From: Agrobacterium cucumeris
GTDB lineage: Bacteria > Pseudomonadota > Alphaproteobacteria > Rhizobiales > Rhizobiaceae
Length of the DNA: 64,000 nucleotides
Assembly: GCF_030036535.1 (NCBI RefSeq)
Contig: NZ_CP080388.1
Location: 1,364,001-1,428,000 of the forward strand
Direction of reading: 5' to 3'
This document shows positions 54,021 to 62,602 of the stretch, piece by piece; the stretch's first letter is position 1, and every line of letters begins with the position of its first letter. Both the position numbers and the translations under genes were made by a program. The notes under the pieces are model-generated. The model saw nothing but the letters and a program-made list of their open reading frames with translations, was not told where the DNA came from and did not search any database.

Positions 54021-55013
54021 TCACGAAACCGGTGTGCCATCCAGAAGATATCGCACATCCCGCACCGGCTGCGACGGCTTGCGGAAACGCGCGGTCTTGT
54101 CGGTCAGGATACCGCGCGTGATGGCGGGCAGGGCAGGCAGACGCGCAAGAGCGTGGGTCAGCGCGCCGCCCATGCCTTTCTGCTTTTTCGCATCGAGAAA
54201 ATGGCGAAGCTCAAATTTGGCGCGGATATGTTTTTCATGTTCTCGAAGGATCGCGGCCTCATCGGCGGACAGCCTGCAGCCGGCAAGGATGGCCCTGTCC
54301 GCCTCGTATAAGCGGCGAAGGTCCTCGGTGCTGTGACGTCCGCTCAGCGAATTGCCGCGCACGATCGCGCCGTAACCGCAATGGCGGATGACCTTGTAAC
54401 GCGCACCGGCGGCAAGCGCGCGAACGTAAAGCTCGTAATCTTCGCCCAGCCGCAGGGCCTCGTCGTAGCGCAGCGCATGTTTGTCGAGAAAGTCGCGGCG
54501 TATCACCGGTTTCAGGAAACCCGTCTCTCCGCGCTCCACGCCGGGTCTGGAAATATTGCCTTCCACGAATTCCGCAAGCGACAGAAACCGGGCCTCAGGT
54601 TCAAAGCGCGCCGGCTGCATTGAGGATGCGCCCGGAACCGATTGCTGGATGAAGGCGATATTGTCGGCGACCAGATCCCAGTCGTCATCGGCCAGCATGG
54701 CGGTGAAACGGCCTCTGAAAAAGAAGTCGTCCGCATCGAGAATGCTGATGAGCGGCGCAGAGGAAATGGAGATTGCATGGTTGCGGGCAGCGGAAGGTCC
54801 GCGATTGACGTCGAAGCGGACGACCCGCAAGCGACCGGTACCGTCATCTGCCGCATGCGCGACATCGCTTGTCGTATCGGTGGAACCATCGTCGATCACC
54901 ACCACTTCGCCGACCTCCGGTTCCACAAGCGCGGAGCGGATGGCGATATCGATCGTTTCAGAGGCATTTTTCGCAGCGATGATGACGCAAACGGGCTGTG
55001 AACCACTCACCAT
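54021..55013 (-). CDS. exoU: Succinoglycan glucosyltransferase ExoU (GT2)
   Basis: A 330-residue family 2 glycosyltransferase beginning CVIIAAKNASETIDIAIRSA with VVIDDGSTDTTSDVAHA and ISILDADDFFFRGRF. It adds the sixth sugar (beta-1,6) in Sinorhizobium. It resembles ExoO over its whole length (similar IAAxNAxxTI start and RDFL/ALRL.EDYELYVRALA region), suggesting a duplication. The start at 55013 is the first in-frame ATG. Confidence 0.88.
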   Translation of the reverse strand: MVSGSQPVCVIIAAKNASETIDIAIRSALVEPEVGEVVVIDDGSTDTTSDVAHAADDGTGRLRVVRFDVNRGPSAARNHAISISSAPLISILDADDFFFRGRFTAMLADDDWDLVADNIAFIQQSVPGASSMQPARFEPEARFLSLAEFVEGNISRPGVERGETGFLKPVIRRDFLDKHALRYDEALRLGEDYELYVRALAAGARYKVIRHCGYGAIVRGNSLSGRHSTEDLRRLYEADRAILAGCRLSADEAAILREHEKHIRAKFELRHFLDAKKQKGMGGALTHALARLPALPAITRGILTDKTARFRKPSQPVRDVRYLLDGTPVS

Positions 55014-55122
55014 GGGATGTCCTTATGCTTTGACGACCGTCAGGATTTGGCCAGCAGAAAGTGTCAGGGATATGGATGCAAGCGATATTTTTGCGACGCA
55101 ACAAAAGCCGAGGTTTGAAAGC

Positions 55123-55401
55123 TCACATATCGCTCAGTTTCGCGCCATGCGGCGGGGCGCTTTTGGCTGTCTCGGCCGTCATGGTTTCAGCGCTGCGATC
55201 ATGCGCGAATGTCTCACGCAACCGGCGCTTTTCGCGGGCGACCAGAACCAGAATTACAATAAAATAACCGACTTGCAGAAGGACGGCACAGATGATGGTC
55301 TGGATGAACGCCGTATAGAACGATCCGTGAATGAAATATGTAGCAACCGCAAAGGTAAGCAATGCACCGATCATGCTGAAAAAAACACGAGGTGCATACA
55401 T
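55123..55401 (-). CDS. Small membrane protein, SyrA-like exopolysaccharide regulator
   Basis: A 92-residue inner-membrane protein: MYAPRVFFSMIGALLTFAVA, then two hydrophobic segments (about 6-28 and 33-57) and a charged Arg/Glu/Lys tail (VAREKRRLRETFAHDRSAET). This fits the family annotated as exopolysaccharide production repressor (SyrA type, PF11089). SyrA of Sinorhizobium acts at the membrane upstream of ExoS-ChvI and raises succinoglycan output; ExoX-type proteins lower it. The direction of effect here is unknown. The ATG at 55401 follows GGGAGGAG. It stands next to exoU, upstream of it on the same strand. Confidence 0.72.
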   Translation of the reverse strand: MYAPRVFFSMIGALLTFAVATYFIHGSFYTAFIQTIICAVLLQVGYFIVILVLVAREKRRLRETFAHDRSAETMTAETAKSAPPHGAKLSDM

Positions 55402-55738
55402 GGTGCTCTCCTCCCGAGAACGATTTCTCCGTTTTTGGCTGCGCTGCGGCATTTTTTTTCTTTGCAAGAAATATACGATGAGACTGGTGTTGTTTCAACA
55501 CACATATACTTCTTCTATCTGGCGCAGCATGAAATTTCGGTAATCTTGATTGGTAAATTCCTTGTAATCGATGATTTCCCTCTGGCGGGTCTGTTTTGAA
55601 ACCCGGTTTCTGGCTTCGACAGGCATAGAATCGCTCTTTGACCGGCTATTGCGGGCTGTCGTCGCCGCCCTGCAGACTTCGTTAACCATCTCGCCTTTAA
55701 AAAGTCGGTATTGATTCCTCGAAGAGCAGGGTGCCCGC
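55402..55738. other. 337-base region between the SyrA-like gene and the next gene
   Basis: Two promoters are expected here, one for each divergent neighbour. A small perfect hairpin (GTGTTG-TTT-CAACAC) occurs near 55485-55500. I see no coding sequence, RNA gene or clear promoter box. Confidence 0.5.
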
Positions 55739-56005
55739 GTGACGACGAGTTCAGAAGTAATCGCCTTTCCGGCAAAGAACCGCATTTCCGACGTAAAACG
55801 GTGTGCAACCATGCTTGACCGTCTGCATGGTGTGGAGGCGAATGATTTCTGGCGCAGGGAGTGCCGTGAGCTGGCCGCCTATCTGACGGGACTAGGCTAT
55901 GAGGACGCTGCCATGCGGCGCGAGGTCATGGAATTTCAAAACGCGGTGCAGGCCGAATTGTGGTCGGGCGATGCTGCCCCCGAGGCGCGTCGCGACAGCC
56001 ATTGA
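55739..56005 (+). CDS. DUF6074-like small protein
   Basis: An 88-residue protein with a GTG start. The sequence EVIAFPAKNRISDVKRCATM, LDRLHGVEANDFWRRECREL, AAYLTGLGYEDAAMRREVME matches small rhizobial proteins placed in DUF6074 (from memory). No membrane segment. Its function is unknown. It ends at a strong shared terminator. Confidence 0.7.
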   Translation: MTTSSEVIAFPAKNRISDVKRCATMLDRLHGVEANDFWRRECRELAAYLTGLGYEDAAMRREVMEFQNAVQAELWSGDAAPEARRDSH

Positions 56006-56023
56006 GGCTTTGGTTTTCTCATG

Positions 56024-56060
56024 AAAAAGCCGGCGGGTGCTGTGCACCGCCGGCTTTTTT
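56024..56060. terminator. Bidirectional rho-independent terminator
   Basis: AAAAAGCCGGCGG and CCGCCGGCTTTTTT form a long stem with a 10-base loop between convergent genes. Confidence 0.92.
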
Positions 56061-56078
56061 GTTGGCGTCTGTCTGGCT

Positions 56079-56975
56079 TCAGGAGGCGCTGGCACCGCGT
56101 GTGCGGGCAACACCATCGAGCGCCGGCTTGTATTTCGGATCGAGCCGCGCCGCGTGGGAATAGGACTTGGCGGCCTTGGCCATCTCGCCGCGCCGCTCAT
56201 AGACCAACGCCTGGTTGGCCCAGGATTCGGCGACATTGCCATCAAGCGAAATGGCGTGATTGAAATCCGCGAAGGCATTTTCATCGTCATTCAAGGCGAC
56301 ATAGGAGAGGCCACGGCCGTTATAGGGTTCCGGCGAGGTGGATGACAGGGAAATCGCCTTGGAGAAGTCCTCGATGGCCTGCGCGTGCTGGTTGCGCAGC
56401 TGGTAGATCAGGCCGCGATTGTGCCATGCGCGTCCGTCGGTGGTTTCAAGCTCGATGGCGCGGGAGAAGTCGTTGAAGGCTTCGTTGACCCGTCCCGACT
56501 GGCGGTAAAGATTGCCACGGCCGATCAGCGCCACATCGTAGCTCGCATTGATCTGCAGGGCGGCGTTATAGTCCTGCAGGGCCTGCTGCTGCTGACCGGA
56601 GTTGCGATAAACGAGCGCGCGGTTGGCATAAGCCTGGTAGAAGCGCGGGTTCAGCTGCAGTGCCTTGTTGAAGTCTTCGATGGCGCGGCGGGAATCACCG
56701 GCGCGGCCGTAAGCGGAGCCACGAACATTGTAGCCTTCCGGATCCTGCGGATTGGCGTTGATGACCGAGGTGAGCGAGGCGATGTTTTCCTGCGAGCCCT
56801 GGGCGCGGTCTATCCTGAACACGTCTTCCGTCTGGTTGGATGTGGCGCAACCGGAAAGACCGGCAAGCACGGTGCAGACGACCAGAGAAGCGCGAAACCC
56901 CCTGTTGTTTTTCAATGGCACCCGGCGCGTGGAGGCATCGGAGTTTTTCACAACACAGGCATCGACAGCGATCAT
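56079..56975 (-). CDS. TPR-repeat lipoprotein
   Basis: A 298-residue predicted lipoprotein with about seven TPR units over residues 75-290 (repeated patterns such as GDSRRAIEDFNKALQLNPRF and GQQQQALQDYNAALQINASY). A lipobox LAGLSGCATSN near residues 44-54 follows a basic stretch. The N-terminal 18 residues look dispensable: an in-frame GTG at 56921 would give a more typical lipoprotein signal, but lacks a clear ribosome binding site. Proteins like this help assemble outer-membrane or cell-division complexes; the partner is unknown. It lies 22 bases downstream of rpsU. Confidence 0.82.
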   Translation of the reverse strand: MIAVDACVVKNSDASTRRVPLKNNRGFRASLVVCTVLAGLSGCATSNQTEDVFRIDRAQGSQENIASLTSVINANPQDPEGYNVRGSAYGRAGDSRRAIEDFNKALQLNPRFYQAYANRALVYRNSGQQQQALQDYNAALQINASYDVALIGRGNLYRQSGRVNEAFNDFSRAIELETTDGRAWHNRGLIYQLRNQHAQAIEDFSKAISLSSTSPEPYNGRGLSYVALNDDENAFADFNHAISLDGNVAESWANQALVYERRGEMAKAAKSYSHAARLDPKYKPALDGVARTRGASAS

Positions 56976-57110
56976 TCGGTGTGGGTTCCCTCGCAGGCCG
57001 GTCTCATAATCGTTGTCCCACGATTTGTCTCCGACCACAAACACAAAGAGCGGCGGCGAATTGATCGCCCCCGCCCAACAAGCATTCAAAAACGTCCAAA
57101 AGACGGCCTA

Positions 57111-57338
57111 TTAACGGCTCGCGCGCGGGGCCGCAATCAGACCTTCGCGCTGTGCGCGCTTACGTGCCAGCTTGCGAACGCGGCGAACGGCTTCAGCCTT
57201 TTCGCGGGCGCGCTTCTGGGAGGGCTTTTCGTAGTAATCGCGCATTTTCATTTCACGGAAAATGCCTTCGCGCTGCATCTTTTTCTTGAGGGCGCGAAGC
57301 GCCTGATCAACGTTATTGTCGCGGACTAGTACCTGCAC
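57111..57338 (-). CDS. rpsU: 30S ribosomal protein S21
   Basis: A 75-residue bS21: [40 protein letters not shown] and a basic Arg/Lys C-terminus, the alphaproteobacterial form with extended tail. It sits in the 30S platform near the anti-Shine-Dalgarno helix. The start is a GTG. AAAGGAACGGG lies upstream. A leader hairpin precedes it. The TPR gene follows after 21 bases and may be cotranscribed. Confidence 0.96.
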   Translation of the reverse strand: MQVLVRDNNVDQALRALKKKMQREGIFREMKMRDYYEKPSQKRAREKAEAVRRVRKLARKRAQREGLIAAPRASR

Positions 57339-57655
57339 GTTAAACCCGTTCCTTTAGTTTGGTTATCTTGCTGTGCGAATAAAGGCATTCGCACGCAAAC
57401 ACAAAATCGTTCGCTTGGCCTTTTAGCCGTGCGATTGGTGTCGTGCATTATCAGATCATTTACGCCAAGTCCAGCCGATAACCCGCAAACAACAGCTAAA
57501 ATGCGACCCCTCCGCCATTCTCACCGCCATGTCGAAACAAAAGCATTGCGGCGTCGCAAAATGGATATTGCCTCCCATCCCGATTTGCCATGTGTATGAT
57601 ACGGGCCGGAACTATGCTTCCGGTTTCTGGCCGGTTCTTGAGGAGCAGATTGCGA
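57339..57655. other. 317-base divergent region between rpsU and soxB
   Basis: The rpsU leader occupies the left side and includes a hairpin at 57373-57394. The right side holds the soxB promoter. No coding frame or known riboswitch is recognisable. Confidence 0.55.
57373..57394 (-). promoter_or_regulatory. Leader hairpin upstream of rpsU
   Basis: GTGCGAAT-AAAGGC-ATTCGCAC, a perfect 8-bp stem with a 6-base loop, 34-56 bases before the rpsU start. A role in leader control of S21 is possible, but untested. Confidence 0.5.
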
Positions 57656-58909
57656 ATGCGCAAATATTCCGTTTTTGCCGTGGCGCGTGAGGCGCTCAGG
57701 GGTCATAAAGGGTGGGATGCGCAATGGGCATCACCCGAGCCGCGCAAGGATTATGACGTCATCATCATCGGCGGCGGCGGCCACGGTCTGGGGGCTGCCT
57801 ATTATCTTGCCAAGGAACACGGCATCACCAATGTCGCGGTGCTGGAAAAGGGCTGGCTTGGCGGCGGCAATACCGGCCGCAACACCACCATCATCCGCTC
57901 CAACTATCTCTATGAAGAGAGCATGGATATTTACGAGCATTCCCTCAAACTGTGGGAAGGCCTGAGCCAGGACCTCAATTACAACGTCATGTATTCGGCG
58001 CGTGGCGTGATGATGCTGTCGCACAATATTCACGACCGGCAGTCCTTCAGCCGGCACATCAATGCCAACCGTCTTTATGGCATCGACAATGAATGGCTGA
58101 CGCCGGAGCAAGCGAAAGCCTATTGTCCGCCGCTCGATATTTCCGGAAATGCGCGCTATCCGATCAATGGTGCAGCACTCCAGCGTCGTGGCGGCACGGC
58201 GCGCCATGATGCGGTGGCCTGGGGTTATGCCCGCGCCGCCTCCGATCGCGGTGTGCACATAATCCAGAATTGCGAGGTCACGGCCATCAGGCGCGGACCG
58301 GACGGTGCAGTGACGGGCGTCGAAACCAATCGCGGTTTCATCGGTGCCAAGAAGATCGGCGTTTCCGCCGCCGGCCACTCTTCGGTTCTCATGAAGATGG
58401 CGGATGTGCGGGTGCCCCTGCATTCCAACCCGCTGCAGGCGCTGGTGTCAGAGCCGCTGAAGCCGATCTTCCCTTGCGTCGTGATGTCCAATACGGTTCA
58501 CGCCTATATTTCGCAGTCCGACAAGGGGGAGCTGGTCATCGGTGCGGGGACCGACCAGTATAATTCCTATTCCCAGACCGGCGGCCTGCAGATCATCACC
58601 CATACGCTCGATGCCATCTGCGAGCTGTTCCCGATATTCCGTCGCGTCAAGATGATGCGGCAATGGGGCGGCATTACCGACAACACACCGGATCGTTCGG
58701 CCATCCAGAGCGTGACGCCGGTGCCGAACCTCTTCGTTAATTGCGGCTGGGGTACGGGTGGTTTCAAGGCGACACCGGGTTCCGCCAATCTCTTTGCCCA
58801 CCTCATTGCCCGCGGCGAACCGCATCGCCTTGCCGCCGGGCTGACACTCGACCGGTTCCGCACCGGCCGGCTTATCGATGAGGCCGCCGCCGCCGCGGTG
58901 GCGCATTGA
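57656..58909 (+). CDS. soxB: Sarcosine oxidase beta subunit
   Basis: A 417-residue subunit of heterotetrameric sarcosine oxidase, which oxidatively demethylates sarcosine to glycine and passes the C1 unit to folate. The FAD motif DVIIIGGGGHGLGAAYYLAK is at about 34-53, LGGGNTGRNTTIIRSNYLYE follows, and the GGTARHDAVAW segment (His near 184) is the likely covalent FMN site by analogy with the characterised enzyme. The GGFKATPGSANLFAHL end is typical. ATG 57656 follows GAGGAG and is chosen over upstream options. First gene of the sox operon. Confidence 0.93.
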   Translation: MRKYSVFAVAREALRGHKGWDAQWASPEPRKDYDVIIIGGGGHGLGAAYYLAKEHGITNVAVLEKGWLGGGNTGRNTTIIRSNYLYEESMDIYEHSLKLWEGLSQDLNYNVMYSARGVMMLSHNIHDRQSFSRHINANRLYGIDNEWLTPEQAKAYCPPLDISGNARYPINGAALQRRGGTARHDAVAWGYARAASDRGVHIIQNCEVTAIRRGPDGAVTGVETNRGFIGAKKIGVSAAGHSSVLMKMADVRVPLHSNPLQALVSEPLKPIFPCVVMSNTVHAYISQSDKGELVIGAGTDQYNSYSQTGGLQIITHTLDAICELFPIFRRVKMMRQWGGITDNTPDRSAIQSVTPVPNLFVNCGWGTGGFKATPGSANLFAHLIARGEPHRLAAGLTLDRFRTGRLIDEAAAAAVAH

Positions 58910-59319
58910 TGCTGGCGGCGGCTGTGCTCGCGATCAATATGTCTGGCGCGGCCGCGGCCGTGCCCGTCGGCAGCATCATTCCCGAGGCCAAGGATTTTCG
59001 CAGCCAGAAAATTGCGAAGATGCAGGGTGAGAAAGACTGGCCTTTCGTGGCGGAAAAAGGCCTGCTGCTGTGTGCTCCAAGTCTCGCGGACAAGATGGTC
59101 TATTTCGTCGGCGAGAAGGAGGATGGCGAGCAGGACTATCCCTTCGCGATCGACACCGACATGATGGCGGTTGCCATCGTCAATATGGGCCGGGCCTCGG
59201 CGCTACGTCCCTTCGATAATTTCGCGCAGCTTCTGACGCGGCTTTCCCCCTTCGTGGCAATGGGAAAGCGGCTCTGTGACCAACCCGCCGGAAGCGTCCT
59301 TCCGGAAAATTCTCTGTAG
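58909..59319 (+). CDS. Unidentified exported protein inside the sox operon
   Basis: A 136-residue protein with a likely signal peptide (MLAAAVLAINMSGAAAAVPV). The mature part contains two cysteines (LLLCAPSL and KRLCDQPAG) spaced about 70 residues apart that could form a disulfide, and the segment KDWPFVAEKGLLLC. A distant resemblance to the DUF2511/YebY type exists by pattern only. Its ATG overlaps the soxB stop (TGATG) and soxD follows 11 bases later, so it is clearly part of the operon. Most sox operons go directly from soxB to soxD. An exported protein in a cytoplasmic oxidase operon is unexpected. Confidence 0.75.
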   Translation: MLAAAVLAINMSGAAAAVPVGSIIPEAKDFRSQKIAKMQGEKDWPFVAEKGLLLCAPSLADKMVYFVGEKEDGEQDYPFAIDTDMMAVAIVNMGRASALRPFDNFAQLLTRLSPFVAMGKRLCDQPAGSVLPENSL

Positions 59320-59330
59320 GTGGAACGACG

Positions 59331-59645
59331 ATGCTTCTGATCCATTGCCCCTATTGCGGGGAAGACCGTTCCGAACTGGAATTCCGCTGGGCGGGCGAAG
59401 CTCATATCGCGCGGCCTGAAAATATCGCCGATATCTCGGACGAGGCTTTCGCCGAATATTTCTTCATCCGCGACAATGACAAGGGTCTCGTTTTTGAGCG
59501 CTGGCGGCATATCCATGGCTGCGGCCGGTTCTTTAACGCCGCCCGCGATTCCGTCAGCGACAAATTTCTGATGACCTACAAGGCTGGTGAGCCAAAACCG
59601 GATGCCGAGACGGTTCTTTCCGCAGAAAAGGGAGCGGCTCGATGA
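59331..59645 (+). CDS. soxD: Sarcosine oxidase delta subunit
   Basis: A 104-residue zinc-binding subunit. Typical features are LIHCPYCGEDRSELEFRWAG, RDNDKGLVFERWRHIHGCGR and FFNAARDSVSDKF; the cysteines and His bind zinc. Its stop overlaps soxA by 4 bases (ATGA), so synthesis is coupled. Confidence 0.95.
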   Translation: MLLIHCPYCGEDRSELEFRWAGEAHIARPENIADISDEAFAEYFFIRDNDKGLVFERWRHIHGCGRFFNAARDSVSDKFLMTYKAGEPKPDAETVLSAEKGAAR

Positions 59646-62602
59646 GCGGCGATTATCGTATCAAGGGTGCAGGTCGCCTGACGCCCGCCAGAACCGCGCG
59701 CTTTACCTTTGATGGCAAGATTTACTCTGCGCTTGAAGGCGACACGGTTGCCTCAGCGCTTCTCGCAAACGGCGTGCATCTGATCGGCCGCTCGTTCAAA
59801 TATCACCGGCCGCGCGGCTTTCTGTCTGCAGGGCCGGAAGAGCCGAATGCGCTGATCGACGTCTCACGCGACAGCATGCGCAAGCAGCCCAATGTGCGCG
59901 CAACGGTGCAGGATGTGTTCGATGGCGCGATCATCGCCTCACAGAACCGCTTTCCGTCGCTGTCCTTCGATATCAGCGCGATCAACGACTTCCTTTCGCC
60001 GATGTTTGCGGCTGGTTTCTACTACAAAACTTTCATGTGGCCGAAGGCCGCCTGGCACAAGATTTACGAGCCGATCATCCGCCGTGCTGCCGGTCTTGGC
60101 AAAGCGCCGAGCGAACCGGATGCGGATCATTACTCCGGCCGTTATGCCCATTGTGACCTGTTGGTGGCCGGTGGTGGCGTTGCCGGTCTGACAGCGGCGC
60201 TTGCTGCGGCGAAAACCGGCATCAGCGTCATTCTGGTGGATGAGAATGCAGAAATCGGCGGCGCGCTGCGCTTCGACACGGGGGCGGTTATCGATGGCCT
60301 GCCCGGCTATGAATGGGCGCAGAAGGTTCTCGCCGAACTGAAATCCCTGCCTAACGTCCGTGTTCTGACCCGCACGACGGCCTTCGGTTATTACAACTAC
60401 AATTTCGTGGCGCTGGCGGAGCGCGTGACCGATCATCTTGCCACGCCCGCCAGACACCAGCCGCGCGAGCGGCTGTGGCAGGTGCGTGCCAAAAAGGTCG
60501 TTCTGGCCGCAGGCGCGATCGAGCGCCACATGGTCTTCGCCAATAACGACCGTCCCGGCATCATGCTGGCCTCGGCCGCACGCACCTATCTCAATCACTA
60601 TGGGGTGGCTGTCGGCCATAATGTGGGTGTCTACACCGCCCATGATTCGGCCTATGAAACGGCTTTCGACCTTAAGAAAGCCGGTGTGAAGATCGCCGCC
60701 ATCGTCGATTGCCGCGAGAACCCGGATCGGCTGCTGCTGGATGAGGCACGGGCACTTGGCATCGAGGTGCTGGCGGGCCACAGCGTTTATGATACCGTCG
60801 GGCGCCTGCGCGTGTCGTCCATGACCGTTGGCCGTAATGGCGGCTCGAACAAACGCAAGATCGCCATTGATGCGCTCGTGGTTTCCGCCGGCTGGACCCC
60901 GTCTGTACATCTCTTTTCGCAATCGCGCGGCAAGCTGAAGTTTGACGCGGCTAACCAGCGCTTCCTGCCTGACATCCATGTGCAGGACTGTGTTTCCATC
61001 GGCACCTGCAACGGCACGGACGATCTCTCCGCACTGATTGCCGAGGCGGCTGCCGCAGGCGGTTCCGCCGTGGAGTTTTCCGGCGAGAATACCCGTGACT
61101 GGACCGGCGGCATGATCGGCGCGGCCGAAGGCGCGGGTGAAGGAACCGGGGTTAAGGCCTTCATCGATTTCCAGCATGATGTCTGCGCCAAGGATATTCG
61201 CCTTGCCGTGCGAGAGGGCATGCATTCCGTCGAGCATATCAAACGCTTCACCACCAATGGCATGGCGTCGGATCAGGGCAAGATGTCCAACATGCACGGG
61301 CTCGCCATCGCATCCGAAGCGCTGGGTCGGGATTTGCCGAAGGTCGGCCTCACCACTTTCCGCCAGCCCTATACGCCGGTCACCTTCGGCACACTCATCA
61401 ATCATTCGCGCGGCGCGCTGTTTGACCCGGCCCGCAAGACGCCGATGCACGATGAAGAGGCGGCAGCAGGTGCGGTGTTCGAGGATGTCGGAAACTGGAA
61501 ACGCGCCTGGTTTTTCCCGCGCGCGGGTGAGGACATGCATGAAGCGCTGAACCGGGAGTGCAAGACGGTGCGAGACAGCGTTGGCGTCTTCGATGCCTCG
61601 ACTCTCGGCAAGATTGAGGTGGTCGGCCCTGACGCGGCGAAGTTCCTCAACCTCATCTACACAAACGCCTGGGATACGCTGAAACCCGGTCGCTGCCGTT
61701 ATGGCATCATGACCCGTGAAGACGGCTTCGTTTATGATGATGGCGTCGTCGGGCGGCTTGCCGAGGACCGTTTCCATGTGACGACGACGACCGGCGGCGC
61801 GCCGCGTGTGCTGCAGCACATGGAGGATTATCTCCAGACCGAGTTCCCCGATCTCAACGTCTGGCTAACCTCGGCCACCGAACAATGGGCTGTCATTGCC
61901 GTGCAGGGGCCAAAGGCACGCGAGGTGATCGCGCCTTTCGTCGAGGGCATCGATCTGTCGCCGGAAGCCTTCCCGCATATGGCGGTGGCCGAGGGCAAGT
62001 TCTGCGGCGTGCCGACGCGGCTTTTCCGGGTTTCCTTCACCGGCGAGCTTGGTTTCGAAATCAACGTTCCGGCCGATTACGGCGCAGCCGTCTGGTCTGC
62101 CATCCGGGAAAGGGCCGAAGCCGTTGGCGGTTGCCTTTATGGCACCGAGACCATGCATATCCTGCGTGCTGAAAAGGGCTATATCATCGTCGGGCAGGAT
62201 ACCGACGGCACGGTGACGCCTGATGATGCCGGGCTCAACTGGGCGGTTTCCAAGAAGAAGACGGATTTCGTCGGTATTCGCGGTCTCAAGCGCCCCGATC
62301 TCACACGCTCCGGCCGTAAGCAGCTGGTGGGTCTGAAGACGAAGGACAGGCTGACCGTCCCGGAAGAAGGCGGCCAGATCGTTGTTGATCCGAATCAGCC
62401 GAAACCCATGACCATGCTCGGCCATGTCACCTCCGCCTACTGGTCGGAAAATCTCGGCCATTCCATTGCCTTTGCGCTGGTGGCGGATGGCAGGGCGCGC
62501 ATGGGCGAAACGCTTTATATCCCGCTCGCCGATAAAACCATTGCCGTCGAAGTGACCGACATGGTCTTCCTCGACAAGGAAGGAGCCCGTCTCAATGGCT
62601 GA
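59642..62602 (+). CDS. soxA: Sarcosine oxidase alpha subunit
   Basis: A 986-residue subunit. The N-terminal part has the ferredoxin-like SoxA segment (RFTFDGKIYSALEGDTVASA) and the NAD-binding motif LLVAGGGVAGLTAALAAAKT near 172. The C-terminal 400 residues form the GcvT-like folate-binding domain (REDGFVYDDGVVGRLAEDRF, then WAVIAVQGPKAREV). Together with SoxB it forms the catalytic core. The length matches characterised SoxA (about 965-990). The end overlaps soxG by 8 bases. Confidence 0.94.
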   Translation: MSGDYRIKGAGRLTPARTARFTFDGKIYSALEGDTVASALLANGVHLIGRSFKYHRPRGFLSAGPEEPNALIDVSRDSMRKQPNVRATVQDVFDGAIIASQNRFPSLSFDISAINDFLSPMFAAGFYYKTFMWPKAAWHKIYEPIIRRAAGLGKAPSEPDADHYSGRYAHCDLLVAGGGVAGLTAALAAAKTGISVILVDENAEIGGALRFDTGAVIDGLPGYEWAQKVLAELKSLPNVRVLTRTTAFGYYNYNFVALAERVTDHLATPARHQPRERLWQVRAKKVVLAAGAIERHMVFANNDRPGIMLASAARTYLNHYGVAVGHNVGVYTAHDSAYETAFDLKKAGVKIAAIVDCRENPDRLLLDEARALGIEVLAGHSVYDTVGRLRVSSMTVGRNGGSNKRKIAIDALVVSAGWTPSVHLFSQSRGKLKFDAANQRFLPDIHVQDCVSIGTCNGTDDLSALIAEAAAAGGSAVEFSGENTRDWTGGMIGAAEGAGEGTGVKAFIDFQHDVCAKDIRLAVREGMHSVEHIKRFTTNGMASDQGKMSNMHGLAIASEALGRDLPKVGLTTFRQPYTPVTFGTLINHSRGALFDPARKTPMHDEEAAAGAVFEDVGNWKRAWFFPRAGEDMHEALNRECKTVRDSVGVFDASTLGKIEVVGPDAAKFLNLIYTNAWDTLKPGRCRYGIMTREDGFVYDDGVVGRLAEDRFHVTTTTGGAPRVLQHMEDYLQTEFPDLNVWLTSATEQWAVIAVQGPKAREVIAPFVEGIDLSPEAFPHMAVAEGKFCGVPTRLFRVSFTGELGFEINVPADYGAAVWSAIRERAEAVGGCLYGTETMHILRAEKGYIIVGQDTDGTVTPDDAGLNWAVSKKKTDFVGIRGLKRPDLTRSGRKQLVGLKTKDRLTVPEEGGQIVVDPNQPKPMTMLGHVTSAYWSENLGHSIAFALVADGRARMGETLYIPLADKTIAVEVTDMVFLDKEGARLNG

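Noticed and set aside
55495..55812. A 105-codon minus-strand frame between the SyrA-like gene and the DUF6074-like gene
   Set aside because: It overlaps the DUF6074-like gene antisense, has no ribosome binding site, and shows no recognisable pattern.
57339..57655. Glycine riboswitch in front of the sarcosine oxidase operon
   Set aside because: No paired aptamer-like conserved stems were recognisable; only the rpsU-side hairpin is clear.
59939..61819. A 626-residue open frame on the minus strand across soxA
   Set aside because: Antisense to a well-recognised soxA; composition is typical of an antisense shadow and no ribosome binding site or domain is visible.
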